64,000 nucleotides of DNA from Mesocentrotus franciscanus (lineage: Eukaryota > Echinodermata > Echinoidea > Camarodonta > Strongylocentrotidae), in contig CP137686.1 of NCBI GenBank assembly GCA_037976565.1, positions 1,022,646 through 1,086,645 of the forward strand, in the 5' to 3' direction. Made by a program: the position numbers and the translations under genes. A model generated the notes under the pieces. The model searched no databases. It was not told where the DNA came from and saw only the letters and a program-made list of their open reading frames with translations. Positions within the stretch are counted from its first letter, which is position 1, and every line of letters starts with the position of its first letter. Below are positions 37,295 through 49,884 of the stretch, one piece after another.

Positions 37295-37939
37295 TTAAGG
37301 AACAATAATATTTTTTTTACAGAAAGAAATTTTCACAAATAAGTCAGTGTTTTGTCAGTTGTATTTCAGTTATTTCACAGAATTCACAAATCTGAGCCAT
37401 TTATGAAATATTTCATGCACACAAACCCTTCTGGCTGTACAGTCAGCCACTATGTCATATGAAAAATTCAAAGCAGTTTCAAGTAAATATAATATCATGT
37501 AGTACTAATATTAAAAATGATTACTATTGAAGTTGTGACCTAACAAGTACAATGTAAACCATTTATATCACAAATTGTTAATTATTTTAGGTTTGAGGAT
37601 GGTTGAGTTTTTAGCTTTGCACTAGTTATTGTAGTGTACAGATAATGCATTTCTACAGTTCTCTTAGTTATTTCAAATGAATGAATGATACAAGTTAATG
37701 TACATACAGGGTGTATAGCTAAAAAACAATGAAACTGCCATCCCCCCAAAAAAAAATCACTAGCCTAAACACCATGAATTATGATAACGAACACAATGGT
37801 TCTTACCTAGCAGAAGTAACAACATTGTTTTTAGGATAATAACTTTCCCTTTTTTAACTGAAGCTTTTATGTATATTTTGTTCTTGTAATAAACAAAATT
37901 GTATTATATTATATTTTTTCATGTTCTTTCTTATCCCAG

Positions 37940-38052
37940 GGGTCCATTCAGTGAAGTACGACGATGTATTCATCGAGACACGGGTCAGCAGTTTGCGGTC
38001 AAGATAGTGGACGTGGCCAAATTTACATCTAGCCCAGGACTCAGCACAGAAG
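37940..38052 (+). CDS. CASK: CASK coding exon 2 (glycine loop, ATP-binding lysine)
   Basis: Second coding exon, entered after the acceptor cttatcccag (AG at 37938-37939) and left at the donor GTAATT (38053). It is 113 nt long: one base completing Lys20, 37 codons, and one base of codon 58. It encodes residues 21-57, beginning [20 protein letters not shown] and ending SSPGLSTE. The glycine-rich loop (GKGPFS, residues 19-24) and the VAIK-type lysine in FAVKIVD (Lys41) are intact, so nucleotide binding by the kinase domain is expected to be preserved. In the CASK family the domain is an unusual, Mg2+-independent kinase. The diagnostic HRD and metal-binding positions lie downstream and cannot be judged here. 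A long ATG/GTG trinucleotide repeat begins only 7 bp inside the following intron. Confidence 0.96.
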
Positions 38053-38059
38053 GTAATTA

Positions 38060-38195
38060 ATGATGGTGATGATGGTGATGATGGTGATGATGATGGTGAT
38101 GATGATGGTGGTGGTGATGATGATGATGGTGATGATGGTGATGATGGTGATGATGGTGATGATGATGATGATGATGGTGATGATGATGGTGGTGG

Positions 38196-38265
<70 letters not shown>

Positions 38266-38286
38266 AATGCTGCTGCTGTTGCTGCA
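38060..38286. repeat. (ATG/GTG)n trinucleotide repeat next to the exon 2 donor
   Basis: About 200 bp of TGATGG and GATGAT units beginning 7 bp after the exon 2 splice donor and ending in GCTGCTGCTGTTGCTGC. The long Met/Val or His ORFs here are translations of this repeat. Confidence 0.97.
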
Positions 38287-39745
38287 TGTATATCACCCTT
38301 TCTATTACCAATTTAACTTTCAGGTTATGTCAGAGGAACCAGTTTATTTACAGAAATATACAAAGTATTTATTTAAAGACATTTTTTTTTTTTACCATAG
38401 TGAAATTCTCTGAAACTTGATAATGCCCTTTGCAAAATTACAGCCATAGCCGATAGAGCCTTTTTAAAAATCTCACCGCATTTTACATAAGCGGTTAGTT
38501 TTATTGTCTAAATTCTGAGATAATTTCGTAAAAAACGGCCAGAGGCAAAACATCCATTACCAAATTTTGTAAATGGACAATGATTGCCTTGATCTTGATA
38601 ATTTCCTATATTTCCCACTTGCTTCAGTCTCAAAGGAGCATTTCAACCTTCTAGCTTTCGGCAATTTTAATGTGCAGTTGCAATCCCAGGCTGAAATACA
38701 TACTTCACAGTTATCACCATACCGATTCATCTACTTATCATTTAATCTACATGTAGGATGTGTACCTTATTATTGTCACCTTGCGAGCACTTGTGATGCA
38801 AAGAATAATTAAATAGGAAGTCCACTCTGATAATTAAGTGGATTGTAATTTGTTCAATAGTGCTTTTTGAGCTTTCCAATGTTATTTAGAGCTTTTAAAA
38901 GCTAGATTGCTCACTACTCCCATATATGTTTTTTCTCTGAATGTAGGGCAATGCCTCACGATCAGAAAACTGCTGGGCAGGGAGACTAATGGGTAACCCA
39001 GAAAAATATGCTATCTTTTGATCAGCTGAATTGTAGCAAATTGTGAGGAGCCCTCGTTGCTGGACATTCATTATCTCTCATTCCTCTAGAGGAAGGGTAG
39101 CACAGAGTTAGATTGAACAGAAAGATATATTACACAGGAATACATTGTCTGGTTAGAACCAAAAGGGCCCATAATCATTTCAGCCTTCAGGTTCCAAATG
39201 GACAAATTATATGAGAGGAAGTAAACAGATATAACTTAAGCTATTGTGGTATTTAAATTATAGCTCCATATATACCACCATATATATATAGGAAATTGAT
39301 TTTTTGCTGTCAGAAATCATGTAAATCCCTTTCAACAGTTTGCTCTTGCCATTGTGTACAAGATGCTGAGCATACTCACTTGTAAAAGGTTCAAATACAT
39401 CAATACATCATTATCAGCTGTGAATGAATGGTATAATTTAATTCCATCTGAAAACGCTCAGTCATCATTAGTCATACATAGCAGCCTTGGTAACAACAAA
39501 ATGCTTTTGCTGTCAGTGAATGACAAAAATCTTGCAGAGAATAGAACCATTAGCTTCATTATCAAGATCAATACACTATACACTACATGGAATCTATTTT
39601 GATATTAAGTCAATGCCATTGCCGATGACTATGAAAAGCATGGAGATTGCTATTGCACTCATAATGATTCAAAGTGTTGCAAGCCTCTGAAGATGTAGGC
39701 TGAGAATGTATTGTGTACAAATTCGTAGCTCAAAAATAATAGCTA

Positions 39746-40482
39746 TGTTCACATGGGACCATCGTAGTTTGAAATTTTAAGTTCGCAAAACCTTGCAGTT
39801 ATAAACAAGGATCCACTAACAATGATAAAGGTTTACACGGGGCTGAAACAATGAGTATTCAAAGTTTTAAACTACAAACCGGGAAAGCATTCATTTTAAC
39901 TACAAGCTGGCATAACATTGAAGTTAATGGTATCCGCATGGCACATAACTTTGAGTGAGGACCCCTCGCTGCGCGCTGTTAACGCGCTAACCTTAAAGCC
40001 CCTCTAAAGTGTTGGGAGCTCCAAATTTGCCACAAATTTGATGGCAAAACTTCACTTAAATTGTATCACAATGTGAAAGAGGATGTCATTTAAGACACAC
40101 TTCTGCAAAGATTCCCCCCAAGCGTGCTTGAAGACAAATATTGATGAAAAAATACATAATTTTGGTTTTCTGTTATACGCAGAAAACCTACATTTTGCAT
40201 TCTTTCATCAATATTCGACTTCAAACACATTTGTCTAGAAAATCCTTGCAGAAATGTGTCTTAAATGACATCCTCTTTCATATTATGATACAGTTTAAGT
40301 GAAATTTTGCCATCAAAATTTTGGGGCTCCTAACACTTTAGAGGGGCTTTAAAATTGCTTGTGCTTTGTGACTTTGAATAAACTTCAGTTTTGTAATCTG
40401 CACAGGCCCAAACTACAAGATAACTACAAAGTATAAAACTAATTCCTAAACTTTAAGTTAACGAACTGTCGTGTGGACCAGA
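39746..40482. mobile_element. Inverted-repeat element, family J (copy 1), carrying TTAA family 3
   Basis: Outer arms ATGTTCACATGGGACCATCG and GTCGTGTGGACCAGAC are imperfect inverted repeats. Phrases such as AACTACAAGCTGGCA and CATAACTTTGAGTGAGGAC match the reverse complement of 44757-45109. A TTAA element is nested at 39997-40348. Confidence 0.68.
39997..40348. mobile_element. TTAA miniature element, family 3 (copy 1, intact)
   Basis: Nearly palindromic, 352 bp: AGCCCCTCTAAAGTGTTGGG at the left, CCTAACACTTTAGAGGGGCT at the right, arms of over 100 bp. Flanked by TTAA at 39993-39996 and 40349-40352. Confidence 0.88.
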
Positions 40483-42852
40483 CTAATTGCTAGTCAGAAA
40501 TAATGACCCTCTAAAAACGGAGGCTGATAGAAAATGTTGATGGACATAACAGAGACGGTTCTTAACACATCATTACCTCTTGTATAGCTATAGGAGCATC
40601 TGTATACCCTTTCACACTGGTCACAGCTTTTGTCAACTCTATACTTCGTGCGCATCTGTATGCCCCATTCACACTGACTGGGTCGCATTAACTCCAGTTT
40701 AGATCGGGTATAAAATGACACTTGAAGATGTTGAGTAAAGTGTTAATATTGTATGTATTGTAAGGGTTTTAAATCATCATATTAACTAGATCTTGCCTAC
40801 AAGGAGAAACAATAAAAAGCACTAAAACAAAAATTGATTAATGAGGTATGTACACAAAGACGGCCAAAATTTGGTCTGAGGATTATTTAACTCTCGCCGT
40901 CACTTTGAAAATAAAAGATAATTTCATGAGTGTCCTTTGCACATGGTATTGTTATTATAATATATTTGATGTTTTTTTTCCACACAAGACTAAAAGAAAA
41001 GAGAAAGCTTACAAGTTAGTTGTCAATTTTACCATTACTCAACATTCTCTGTAATTTATGATCTTGGTTTAAAGACAAGTCAAAAATTTGTTATCATTTC
41101 ATTATGATACCACTACAGATTCATCCAGTAAATACTATATGTTGATGTGAACAGAATATTATAGATCAAGATTTGGTTATGAAGGAAACTAGCAGTTAAG
41201 AAAAACCGTACCAATCTAGAATTCAGAATCCGTTCATTATCATACCAATGCTAATTGCACCCAGTTATAATCAATTCATGTGAACAGGTTAGAGCAAGTA
41301 ATGATTTTCATGTGAATTGGGTATGGATGATTTATAGACCAATCTCACCCAACCTACCAGTGTCACACCAAATTAACGAGTGAAGGAAACCAGCTCTCCT
41401 CAAGAAATAGCTATACTTAAAACCTTATGTCTCCTCTCCTTTAAATGTTTGGAGGCTGCATATTTACTTACTGCAGTCATATTGGATGAAATCTTATTGA
41501 AGGAAGAATAATACAGAATCAGTTATCATTGCATGATATTCTTTTATCTTACATCTAAAATAATGTGATAGAGTACAAATGAGGAACTTTCTATGCAGAA
41601 GTTTGAATCCAATGTCAATTAGATAATTATATAATACTCTGTATTTGTATATGACAATTTAAATTACTTTAAAATTTGTCCTTCAGAACTTTGTTATATG
41701 CATAGCAAATGGATGAGAACATGACTCTTTGTAAAAATCAATCAGTTCGATGACTTCTGAATTCAAGGATAATGTAGAGAAGTTATAATCTATCTTGACC
41801 ATGGGCTTCAATGTGTTGTATACATGTAGATGTAGTGGAAGAAAGGACTCCAGCTGACACTCTTCTGCTGTCATGAGATGAAGTACAGTATCAGAAAGCA
41901 TAATAAGGCTTTGTTATACTCCAGAGTTCTGTGACCTTGAATGCACAAGTGAGAAAGTGAACTTATATTGAAGTCTGACTCACACTCTAGATATCTAGGG
42001 CAGATGTGAAAGTAGGCTATTATGGGGCAAGGCAGTAGTCTCTACGCAAGGCTCGTAGACAAACTGACCAAGAATTTCTGATATTTTACCAGCATATCGA
42101 GTCATACCATAGTTTTGTTTCAAATTAAAGCAAAACCAACCAAAAACATGAACAAAAATTGTATGTGTATGTAATTCAGAAAAAAGTAGAATTATCTCTG
42201 CTTCACAAGATGAAAGAAGAGACAAATCACTCTTAAGTTTTCAAACTTATAATGCTTGATACAAACCATCTTTGATATTGATTTTACAGGACCCTGACCG
42301 CTATTGTTCCTTTTGTTAGACTTTTGGATAACGAGACTTCTGTTAGGCTATTATGGTGTAGTGTATAATAGATCAATTTAAAAAAGCAGGTGTTATTCTT
42401 AATACATTGTAAGAAGCCTTGAGCAAGAGGAAATTGTTTTGATGAAAAAAAAAAAATCTCTCATAAAAGTCATGTTCTTCTTTATGTGAAATGACACATC
42501 TTTATAGGACTAAAGTAAAGATGAACATTCAGTTTTGTCCAAGATGAGTAAAGACTCTGTAATGAGGGTAAAATTAGCATTTTGTAGGTAGATAAATATC
42601 AAATTTGATAAACTCTGTAAGAAAGATAGATTGCTGGTTTCCCTGTGCTGATGCATTGTAGTTTAAATTAAGAATGCAAATTATAGCATAAACAGGATTT
42701 TGAAGAAAGTTTATATACAGGTGTATGTGACAAATCTATTAAATCAGATTGAATTCAAATACATGGACACTGTCTTATCTGTGAATTATGAGGGACATTA
42801 GTTCCTTCCCAGCTAAGCATTGTCTTGGCCAAACCTTTGTTGTCATATTATG

Positions 42853-43077
42853 CTAAATAACAAAAATAACGTGTTTCTCGTCAGGACTTTAAAAAAAAAG
42901 GAGGAGGCAGCTAGGGCATTACTATTTTGCAATTTTTTGCAATTTTTTTCCAAGAAATCTGCCATGCTAATTATAGCTGGCCAAGCCTATTTATTCACAG
43001 ATATTGTGCTATGTGAGTATACTGATGCAATGTATTAAAAAGTCTGGACGAGAAACACGTTATTTTTGTTATTTGGC
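42853..43077. mobile_element. Inverted-repeat miniature element, about 38-bp arms
   Basis: CAAAAATAACGTGTTTCTCG at the left and CGAGAAACACGTTATTTTTG at the right, arms almost perfect from about 42853-42890 and 43038-43077. Target duplication not resolved. Non-coding. Confidence 0.8.
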
Positions 43078-43879
43078 CTTATATAGTTCCCATCATTGAA
43101 TTCTAGCAAATTAAAATGAGTCTGTTTTTTAACGCTAGCCTACTCTGCCACATAAGGAGATGAGAAGATGATGGTGAATTGAAATAGTCTATACATTATA
43201 CTCCAGGCTTACTAGAAACTCTTTTATATGGAGGGGTTAATCAATTATTTCTCCTGGGACCCGGGCTAGAATCACACGTCACAAAAAAATATGGACTGGT
43301 TCAATTGGAAGAGTATGAACTAAATAGAGCCCCAGATCCGTCCCCTGTATAGGGCCTACAGTTATTATCCAATAAATGTGGATTTCCCATGTGTACTCTA
43401 ATGAGGTTTCAATGCTTCTATATGAATGCTCTATAATTCTCACAGCCAGCCAGGGAGAATGGCATAAGAGGCCAGTTTGTACAGAGTAACTTTCACACCA
43501 TTCTCTATACAGTGAGCATTTGATACATTGAAATGTTCAAATTTGCTCTCAATTGTAGTTTGATTTATACAACATTAATTCCTATATGATTTTTATTTAA
43601 TGTTCATTTACAGAACAATGTATGCTGCATAATGACAAAATGTACATGTTCATTCATAAGTAAAAAATATATGTTTAGTCTTATTTTTGTTTAATAAAAT
43701 TGTCCACCTCCTCTTTGATGGAATTTCATTTTGAAACAGAATGTTGTAGGCCTCCAGAATAAAAGGATCATAAAGAGGCATATTGACTTTGACCAGTTCA
43801 AAGTGTATACACATTACACAATGTATGCCAAAACTAGAATGGCAATAATAATAATAGCTATATAGTTAGAAGCTTACAG

Positions 43880-43924
43880 ATATATATATTATTAATATAA
43901 TATAATATAATATATAATATTAAT
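43880..43924. repeat. AT-rich (TATAA)n simple repeat
   Basis: ATATATAT and TATAATATAA units. Confidence 0.9.
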
Positions 43925-43989
43925 GATAAAACATTGTTAGTTACCTGTATTGTGTGACATCACTTTATCAGGTATCACAGATAATTGTT

Positions 43990-44275
43990 CTACCCAAACT
44001 TAATACAACGTGGGGGCGAGAGCCTTTGCTCATGCCGGGCCATCACTCTGGAATTGTTTACCTCGAGGGATCAAAGATATTCCTACAGTAGAATCTTTCT
44101 CTTATCTTTTCCAGTTTGCTTTACGTTGATCTAAGTTTTCTTTTTTGTGTGTTATATTGTATTTTTGTACAAGTATGTTTATGTATTTTCATGTTTTGCA
44201 CTAGTGCGCCTTGAGCATTTAATTTTAAAGTGGATTTGGTGCCTTATAAATCCTGATTATATATCAATATCATTA
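43990..44275 (+). mobile_element. 5'-truncated CR1/L2-like LINE 3' end
   Basis: From 44010 one frame reads VGARAFAHAGPSLWNCLPRG and continues to a stop at 44127-44129. The RAF..AGPSLWNCLP pattern is the conserved tail of the LINE ORF2 protein. The 3' untranslated part ends in GCGCCTTGAGCATTTAATTT and then CCTTATAAATCCTGATTAT, resembling the 3' ends of CR1/L2-type elements. Confidence 0.78.
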
Positions 44276-44756
44276 TGTTTTATCATAATGTAAGTGCATT
44301 CAGAGGCCAATGTGATAAACATTTGGTAATCTATATTTAGTTCCTATTATGCCATTTTCATGTGTGTTACAGCTTTACTAAAATATTGTAATAATGGCCT
44401 GCCTCCAATAAATTCAGCTCATGATATTTCAAGTAGATGTAAATCTACTAAAGGAGAAATGAAACCTCACTCTGTAGCAGTTTAAAAAGTGCATTTTTTC
44501 TTCTTCCCATCAACTTAAATCAGACTTTATTCCAATTAAGCAAATTTTGCATGGGTTCAAAGACATACATGTATGTAAGAGGAAGTCATGTTAAGTGTTA
44601 CATATATTTGTTGATTTGGCAGATAACCCTTTGAAACCCCACTGACGAGCTTAGCAAACAATGAAAGTGTTGCGTATTAAAAACACTCCAAAAGATTTCA
44701 GATGCATTAATTGCCACTTCTGGAAAGCAGTTGATATACAAGTGCTGGTATTAAAA

Positions 44757-45109
44757 GTGAGGTTCACACGACAGTCTTTAAAGTTAAAGGTCAGATTGTG
44801 GTTTTAAACTTTGAAGTTATCTTGTAGTTAGGGAACGTGTAGACACACTTGTGGTTACACAATGTACATAATTAAGAAGTTAACTAGGGAGGGGGAAGGG
44901 TGTCCTCACTCAAAGTTATGTGCTGTGCAGATGCAATTATCCTCGAGATGACGCCAGCTTGTAGTTAAAATGAATGCTTTCCATGGCTTGTAGTTAAGTT
45001 TGAATACTCTTTCAGTCCCATGTCAACCTTCGTTGGCAGTCTTTTTTTTTACTTCAAGGTTTCATAAACTTAAAGTTTAAAACTATGACATTCCTGTGTA
45101 AACATAGCT
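44757..45109. mobile_element. Inverted-repeat element, family J (copy 2, inverted)
   Basis: GGTTCACACGACAGTC at the left and GACATTCCTGTGTAAACAT at the right. GTCCTCACTCAAAGTTATG and TGCCAGCTTGTAGTT-like phrases match copy 1. It lacks the nested TTAA element. Confidence 0.68.
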
Positions 45110-45937
45110 TTAGTAATTGTAATGAGAGAGGAGGATGAATGTGTGTGGGTAGCAGGGGTGGAGAGGTAAGGTACATGTCAAGAGATAGGGATCATTTACT
45201 ACTGCAATAAACCGGTTTACCAACATATTGAAATTATGAATGTTTCTTTCTTGGGGACCTCGTGACGAGTTATTCAGTTAACAATTCTCAGAATCCAGTC
45301 TGCACATATTACTAGTTGCTATGTTGGGGAAATTCTCAGGCAAGCTTTGAGGTTGTCAAGAACAACCTTTGTTTAAAAAGTATGCATACAATTTAAATAC
45401 ATTAGTAAACCGGTCTATTAGACAAAGATTTTAGTAACACTCTTTTGAAATCCCTAAAAATTGAAAAATAATATAAAAAAGGGGACCGAAATGTGAAACC
45501 TGAAAAAAGTTTATAGATCTGTGAATTTGATTCAATAGAATTAGATTTAAATATGTGAGGTGTCATAAAATCGTTATTTAGTATATTGCAATTTTTTTAT
45601 TAAAAAGAATATATTGTAAGGAGATGAAAGGGAGGATGGGCTGGAGACTGATAATGCTAAACTCTATTATTATACCAGTTCCTTCTGACACAGGTAGCAC
45701 AGTCATTTAGAAATAAATTCCAATGCATTGAATTATTTAATGAGTTCATTGTTTGCTTTTAATGATGAGAGATAAGTAATGAGGGATTTAAAGCCGAGGC
45801 AATTTGCTGAGTAAGCTGCAGTAAAGCGCAGTCATGAATACTGTCTCTAATCAGATGTGAAAAGTCAACAGAGACAGTGGAAAGCTAATAGTAAGAAAGA
45901 AACTAATAATGCAAATACGATACATACATACTTACTA

Positions 45938-46314
45938 GGCCTGTCTTCATCAGCTCGAGATTGCCAAATAGCCCGCTATTTCTGATTTGGGAAATAAGCC
46001 TGAAGTTACAAATCGCGTCTTCATCAACTCGAGATGAGAGCTAGAAACTCAAAACTCGAGCTTGAGAAATTAGCTTGAGATATTTTGCTCAGCATTCGCA
46101 CATGATGCGAGTCTTCAGGCTGGTGAAGACGCACCGGACAAATAGCGGGATAGTTTGCAAACTAGCCCAAGATATCTTGGGATGATTATCTCGACCAAAT
46201 ATCCCGCTAATTTCAACTGTGGTCTGATGAAGATGCAAACTAGCTGGATAATTTGCGATCGGGATAGTTAAAATAGTGGGTTATTTGGCAATCTCGAGCT
46301 GATGAAGACAGGCC
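45938..46314. mobile_element. TA-flanked element with perfect long inverted repeats
   Basis: Left end begins GGCCTGTCTTCATCAGCTCG and the right end is its exact complement for 34 bp counting the shared A/T, with a few mismatches after that. TA on both sides suggests a Tc1/mariner-type target. The interior repeats parts of the terminus (TCTTCATCAACTCGAG). 377 bp, non-coding. Confidence 0.85.
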
Positions 46315-46900
46315 TAATGGCAAAGCTGGTATTAGAGAAACTCATAATCCTTCATCTTTAGTGTGTTTGTGTATTATAAGTGGTATTGGATGATAATCAT
46401 TGTGAATTGCTGTACATAATATTACAAAACCTGGGTACGATGGAGGCTCATTGCTCTACTCATTGGAGAATGTGTTGATAAATCTTTGAAAAATCTTCCA
46501 GAAAATGTTGTTGTGTGTCTTTAATAAAAAAGACTCTAGTAATGTAATTCCTATAATTGAATCGGCCAGTACATGTAGAAATATCTTGTATTTTTAATAG
46601 ATGAAAATCATATTATTTTTTTCAAAGGTTAGTCATTCAAAGAACAGTGTCATACCAGGAAGGAAAAGATTACGGTAACGACTTGATGTCTCTACACTTC
46701 ATTTTGCATTAATCCTCTTACGATACCTAACTATAAAAGCCCCAAATTATATTGACAAGTAAGTTTTGGCTAGGGAAACTAATGTTAGGGCTGTGAGGAA
46801 TTGTAGAAGATTAAAACCACTCCACCCTGTGTTATTTCATCCATAGATGGTGAATCCATGTTAATGTGAATTGAACTTTTATTTCTATACTCTCTTTTAA

Positions 46901-47899
46901 AGCCCATCTGCACTAGTTTGGCCAGGAGAGATTAGACCTCCCTGCACGGTCACTGACAGGTGGCTATCTCATCAACTCAGCTCTCAATTAACATAAGAAA
47001 AAGGGGACCATGGGGGACCAACGGCATTAGGCATTGTTTGCTATATTATTATTTATTATTTTATTTGGAATTTCGTATAATAAAACAGACAAACATAATA
47101 TAAAGATCGAATATACATACATGTATAGTATCTCAGTTATGGGTGCATCAGGCTGGGCAGCCTGGGTATGGAAAGAGCCAACTAAATGATTAGAGCCTGC
47201 AGGCCATCTTCCCCGAACCCACCCTGGTGCAACCAAAACTGATCACAATCTACAGTACAATAAATGCAGGAACATAATTATAAGTAACAATGTACAACAT
47301 GAATGAAAAAGGAAAATGGGTCACAGCTGTAAAGTAAAGTAAATTGAACCAAAACTGAGAAAAAAAAAAAAAAAATCTGTATTTACTTTATTATTCCGGA
47401 TTCAGAGAAGGTCAAAACGAATCATACTGAGCTTATAAACATGTATATAAAATGCACTTAATAGAGGGTTGGTATGAATAGTTTGTGAGTATTTTTAATT
47501 GAAGTAATATACATGGATTAATTTGATAAAATTTGATTAAAAAAATAAATTAATCAGTTTCATGGACGATACTGGAAATGTTGGAATGCATTATATTGAA
47601 AGGTGAAATTTAATTAAACATTAACGGAAATATATAAATGTACATATGTGCATAGACATAAATACTAAATTAACTAATTCCCCAACCATCCCTCAGCACC
47701 ATCTAGAAACAATAATCAATATAAACAGAATTAGTCAAAGGAAAAGATGTGGATTTCAGTTTCCTTTCCCAGAGAGAAAAAGAGTCAAGAATTATATCAG
47801 TCCTTAGATGTGGCGGAAACTTATCCCACAAAACTGGGAAGAGATGTAATGCTCTCTAATATAGAGGGTGCAAGTAGCTATAAGTAGTGCAATAGGGCT
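46901..47899. mobile_element. TTAA miniature element, family 4 (copy 2), split by a LINE
   Basis: AGCCCATCTGCACTAGTTTG follows TTAA at 46897-46900 and runs to about 47041. It resumes at about 47857 (TATAGAGG-like, then AGTAGTGCAATAGGGCT) and ends before TTTA. The missing middle is a minus-strand LINE tail. Confidence 0.82.
47042..47856 (-). mobile_element. 5'-truncated LINE 3' end (reverse transcriptase C-terminus)
   Basis: Read on the minus strand from 47856, one frame gives LFPVLWDKFPPHLRTD and then about 30 further residues before a stop. This is the LWN-x-LP-type tail found at the C-terminus of CR1/L2/Jockey-like reverse transcriptases. About 650 bp of 3' untranslated sequence follows. 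The insert interrupts a TTAA family-4 element, whose intact copy shows the empty site. Confidence 0.75.
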
Positions 47900-48481
47900 T
47901 TTAGAGGTAAATCTACTAAGCACAATGTTACGTGAACTTCCCCTGTCAGCAAATTTGAAGACACCCTCCCCCCTTGCATGTGTCCCTGGCTATGCATACC
48001 CCATTTCATGATTCTCCTCCCTTTGAAACCCAAGGTCAGTGTCATGTAGGTGACATATCTTTCAATGGTTTCATATCTACTGCTGTAAGTAATCGTATTG
48101 CCTCATGATATACACAATAAATGTAGTTTATCTAGGAATGAAGAAAACACGGATTTCAGATAGTTTACTTTATTATATTCATTTTTGGGTTGTATTTACT
48201 TTCTGCATTCACTCAGGGTAAAGCTATGTGAAATAACTCCAGCTACAACTACAGCAATTGAATAAATTAATGAATAAATGAATTAAAATAGTACAAAAAT
48301 AAGAAAATGATGTTTCATGAATACTAACCTTTTTGGATTATATTGTAGATATTTAGGCAGAGATGGCAAAGTATATATGCTTGAAGACAGCTTCATTTGA
48401 CATCCATGGGAAAGCGTAATTTTGCAAGAAATTTCCCAACACCATCCAACCTATTCCCATGTCTCCTGTCATCATATGATA

Positions 48482-48647
48482 TGGAAGAGGGAGGGAGAGA
48501 GAGAGGGAGGAGAGAGAGGAGAGGGAGGGGGAGAGGGAGAGAAGGAGGAATGGAAGGAGAAAGAGAGAGGGAGAGAGAGATAAAGAGAAAGAAAGGGAGA
48601 GAGAGAGAGGGGGGAGAAAAGGGGAAGAAGGGAGAAGAGAAAGGGGT

Positions 48648-48693
<46 letters not shown>

Positions 48694-48718
48694 AGGGGAG
48701 TTAAAGGAGAGAGCGGGG
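48482..48718. repeat. Purine-rich (GAGA/GGGA)n tract
   Basis: About 235 bp almost entirely A and G on the + strand. The Arg/Glu and Ser/Leu/Pro ORFs overlapping it are translations of this repeat. Confidence 0.96.
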
Positions 48719-49884
48719 CAGAGCAGCGAAACTAAAGGTCTGCTCGAGCAGTTAATGTTTCCATTCTCCAGAAAAAAAGATATTTCCATGCACCGTTGCC
48801 ATAGCAATGCAGATTTGAAAGCTATTTTCCCCCAAACCTTATTTCAGCGCAATGAAAGGTAAGCTGCATCTCTGAAAGTCTACTCCTGATTCGAATGAAA
48901 TGAAATAGGGTACATCTTACTCATAATTTGTTCACATAGCTACACTGTATGTAATACAGAGGTAGAGGAGAGGAATTCTAATAGTAATAAAGGAATGTTT
49001 TTTAAATCTTTCTTGTGCCCTATAAATATGTCTATTTTGAACACTAGATAAGGGGAGTAGGAGATTTATAAAGACCAATGTGTGCCCTACTTGTATATAG
49101 ACCTAGCTATTCATGTGCTCCAGTTTAAATAATGGAAAATTATGCCTTTCCAATTCATTTTCATGTAGGATAACATGGTTTTGGGGGAGCTGAAGGTACA
49201 TTGTACATTTACATTTAACTTTGTTCTACAATCTTTTCTATGCTTTTTCTATTAATTATTGGAATTGTTCCACATGAAATTGAAGGTGTAAAAATTTCAT
49301 TATAAAATTGTTCAAAGCCTTTTTGTTGAGTGCCAAATGAAACATAGCACTTTCAATAAAGCTTTGTGAACTTCTCACCGGTCTATAATGTGAATGCCCT
49401 GTGTAGATATTAACAAAAAACTTAGAAATATCAGAATCGTGACTTCAGAAGAACCAGTGATAATACTGCATAAAAATTGGAAAGATAAAACACAAAATGT
49501 AGACTACAAACTTTGTCAGAAAAATGCACTCTACAACAGATGAATGTATTTATAAAAGTCTGACAATGCAAAGCTCCAATAGTTAATTTGAATAATCATT
49601 TCAGTTCATTTGAGTGTAAGCTTCAAGCCACTCTCCCGGTTGAGGTTAGACGAAAATGATTGATGTAGAACAACACTAGGAAGGCATGCCAATGACAGTT
49701 GACCCTAAATAAAATAAATCTTGATTTTTGTGATTGGAGAAGCTACACATTTTAGATTGGTGTTTATTTTACCTAGGATGGGAAAGATGCATGAAGATGC
49801 TGATACCCATGCCCACACTACAGATAAATCTACGATGGTAATGATAGTACTATCATGGGACTGCTTCTGCTATTGCCCTACATA

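Larger units (their letters stand above)
6335..37939 (+). other. CASK: CASK intron 1 (31.6 kb)
   Basis: Large first intron with donor GTAAGT and acceptor CAG. Copy 2 of the 5.4-kb duplication occupies its first part, followed by the repeats listed separately. The following stretches over 300 bp hold nothing I can assign beyond short ORFs, AT-rich sequence and TACATGTA motifs: 6335-6713 (contains an inverted CCAAT, gattgg, near 6608), 12076-12581, 12681-13550, 13625-14939, 15918-17917, 18014-19344, 19501-20640, 22626-23386, 24116-24939, 26373-27698, 28473-30058, 30436-30938, 31664-32263, 32332-33348 and 37295-37939. I saw no second gene and no exon-like ORF in them. Confidence 0.9.

Noticed and set aside
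38057..38413. Poly-His and Met/Val-rich ORFs on both strands
   Set aside because: Direct translations of the ATG/GTG trinucleotide repeat in intron 2.
48397..48807. Arg/Glu-rich and Ser/Leu/Pro-rich ORFs of about 110 codons
   Set aside because: Direct translations of the GAGA purine tract.
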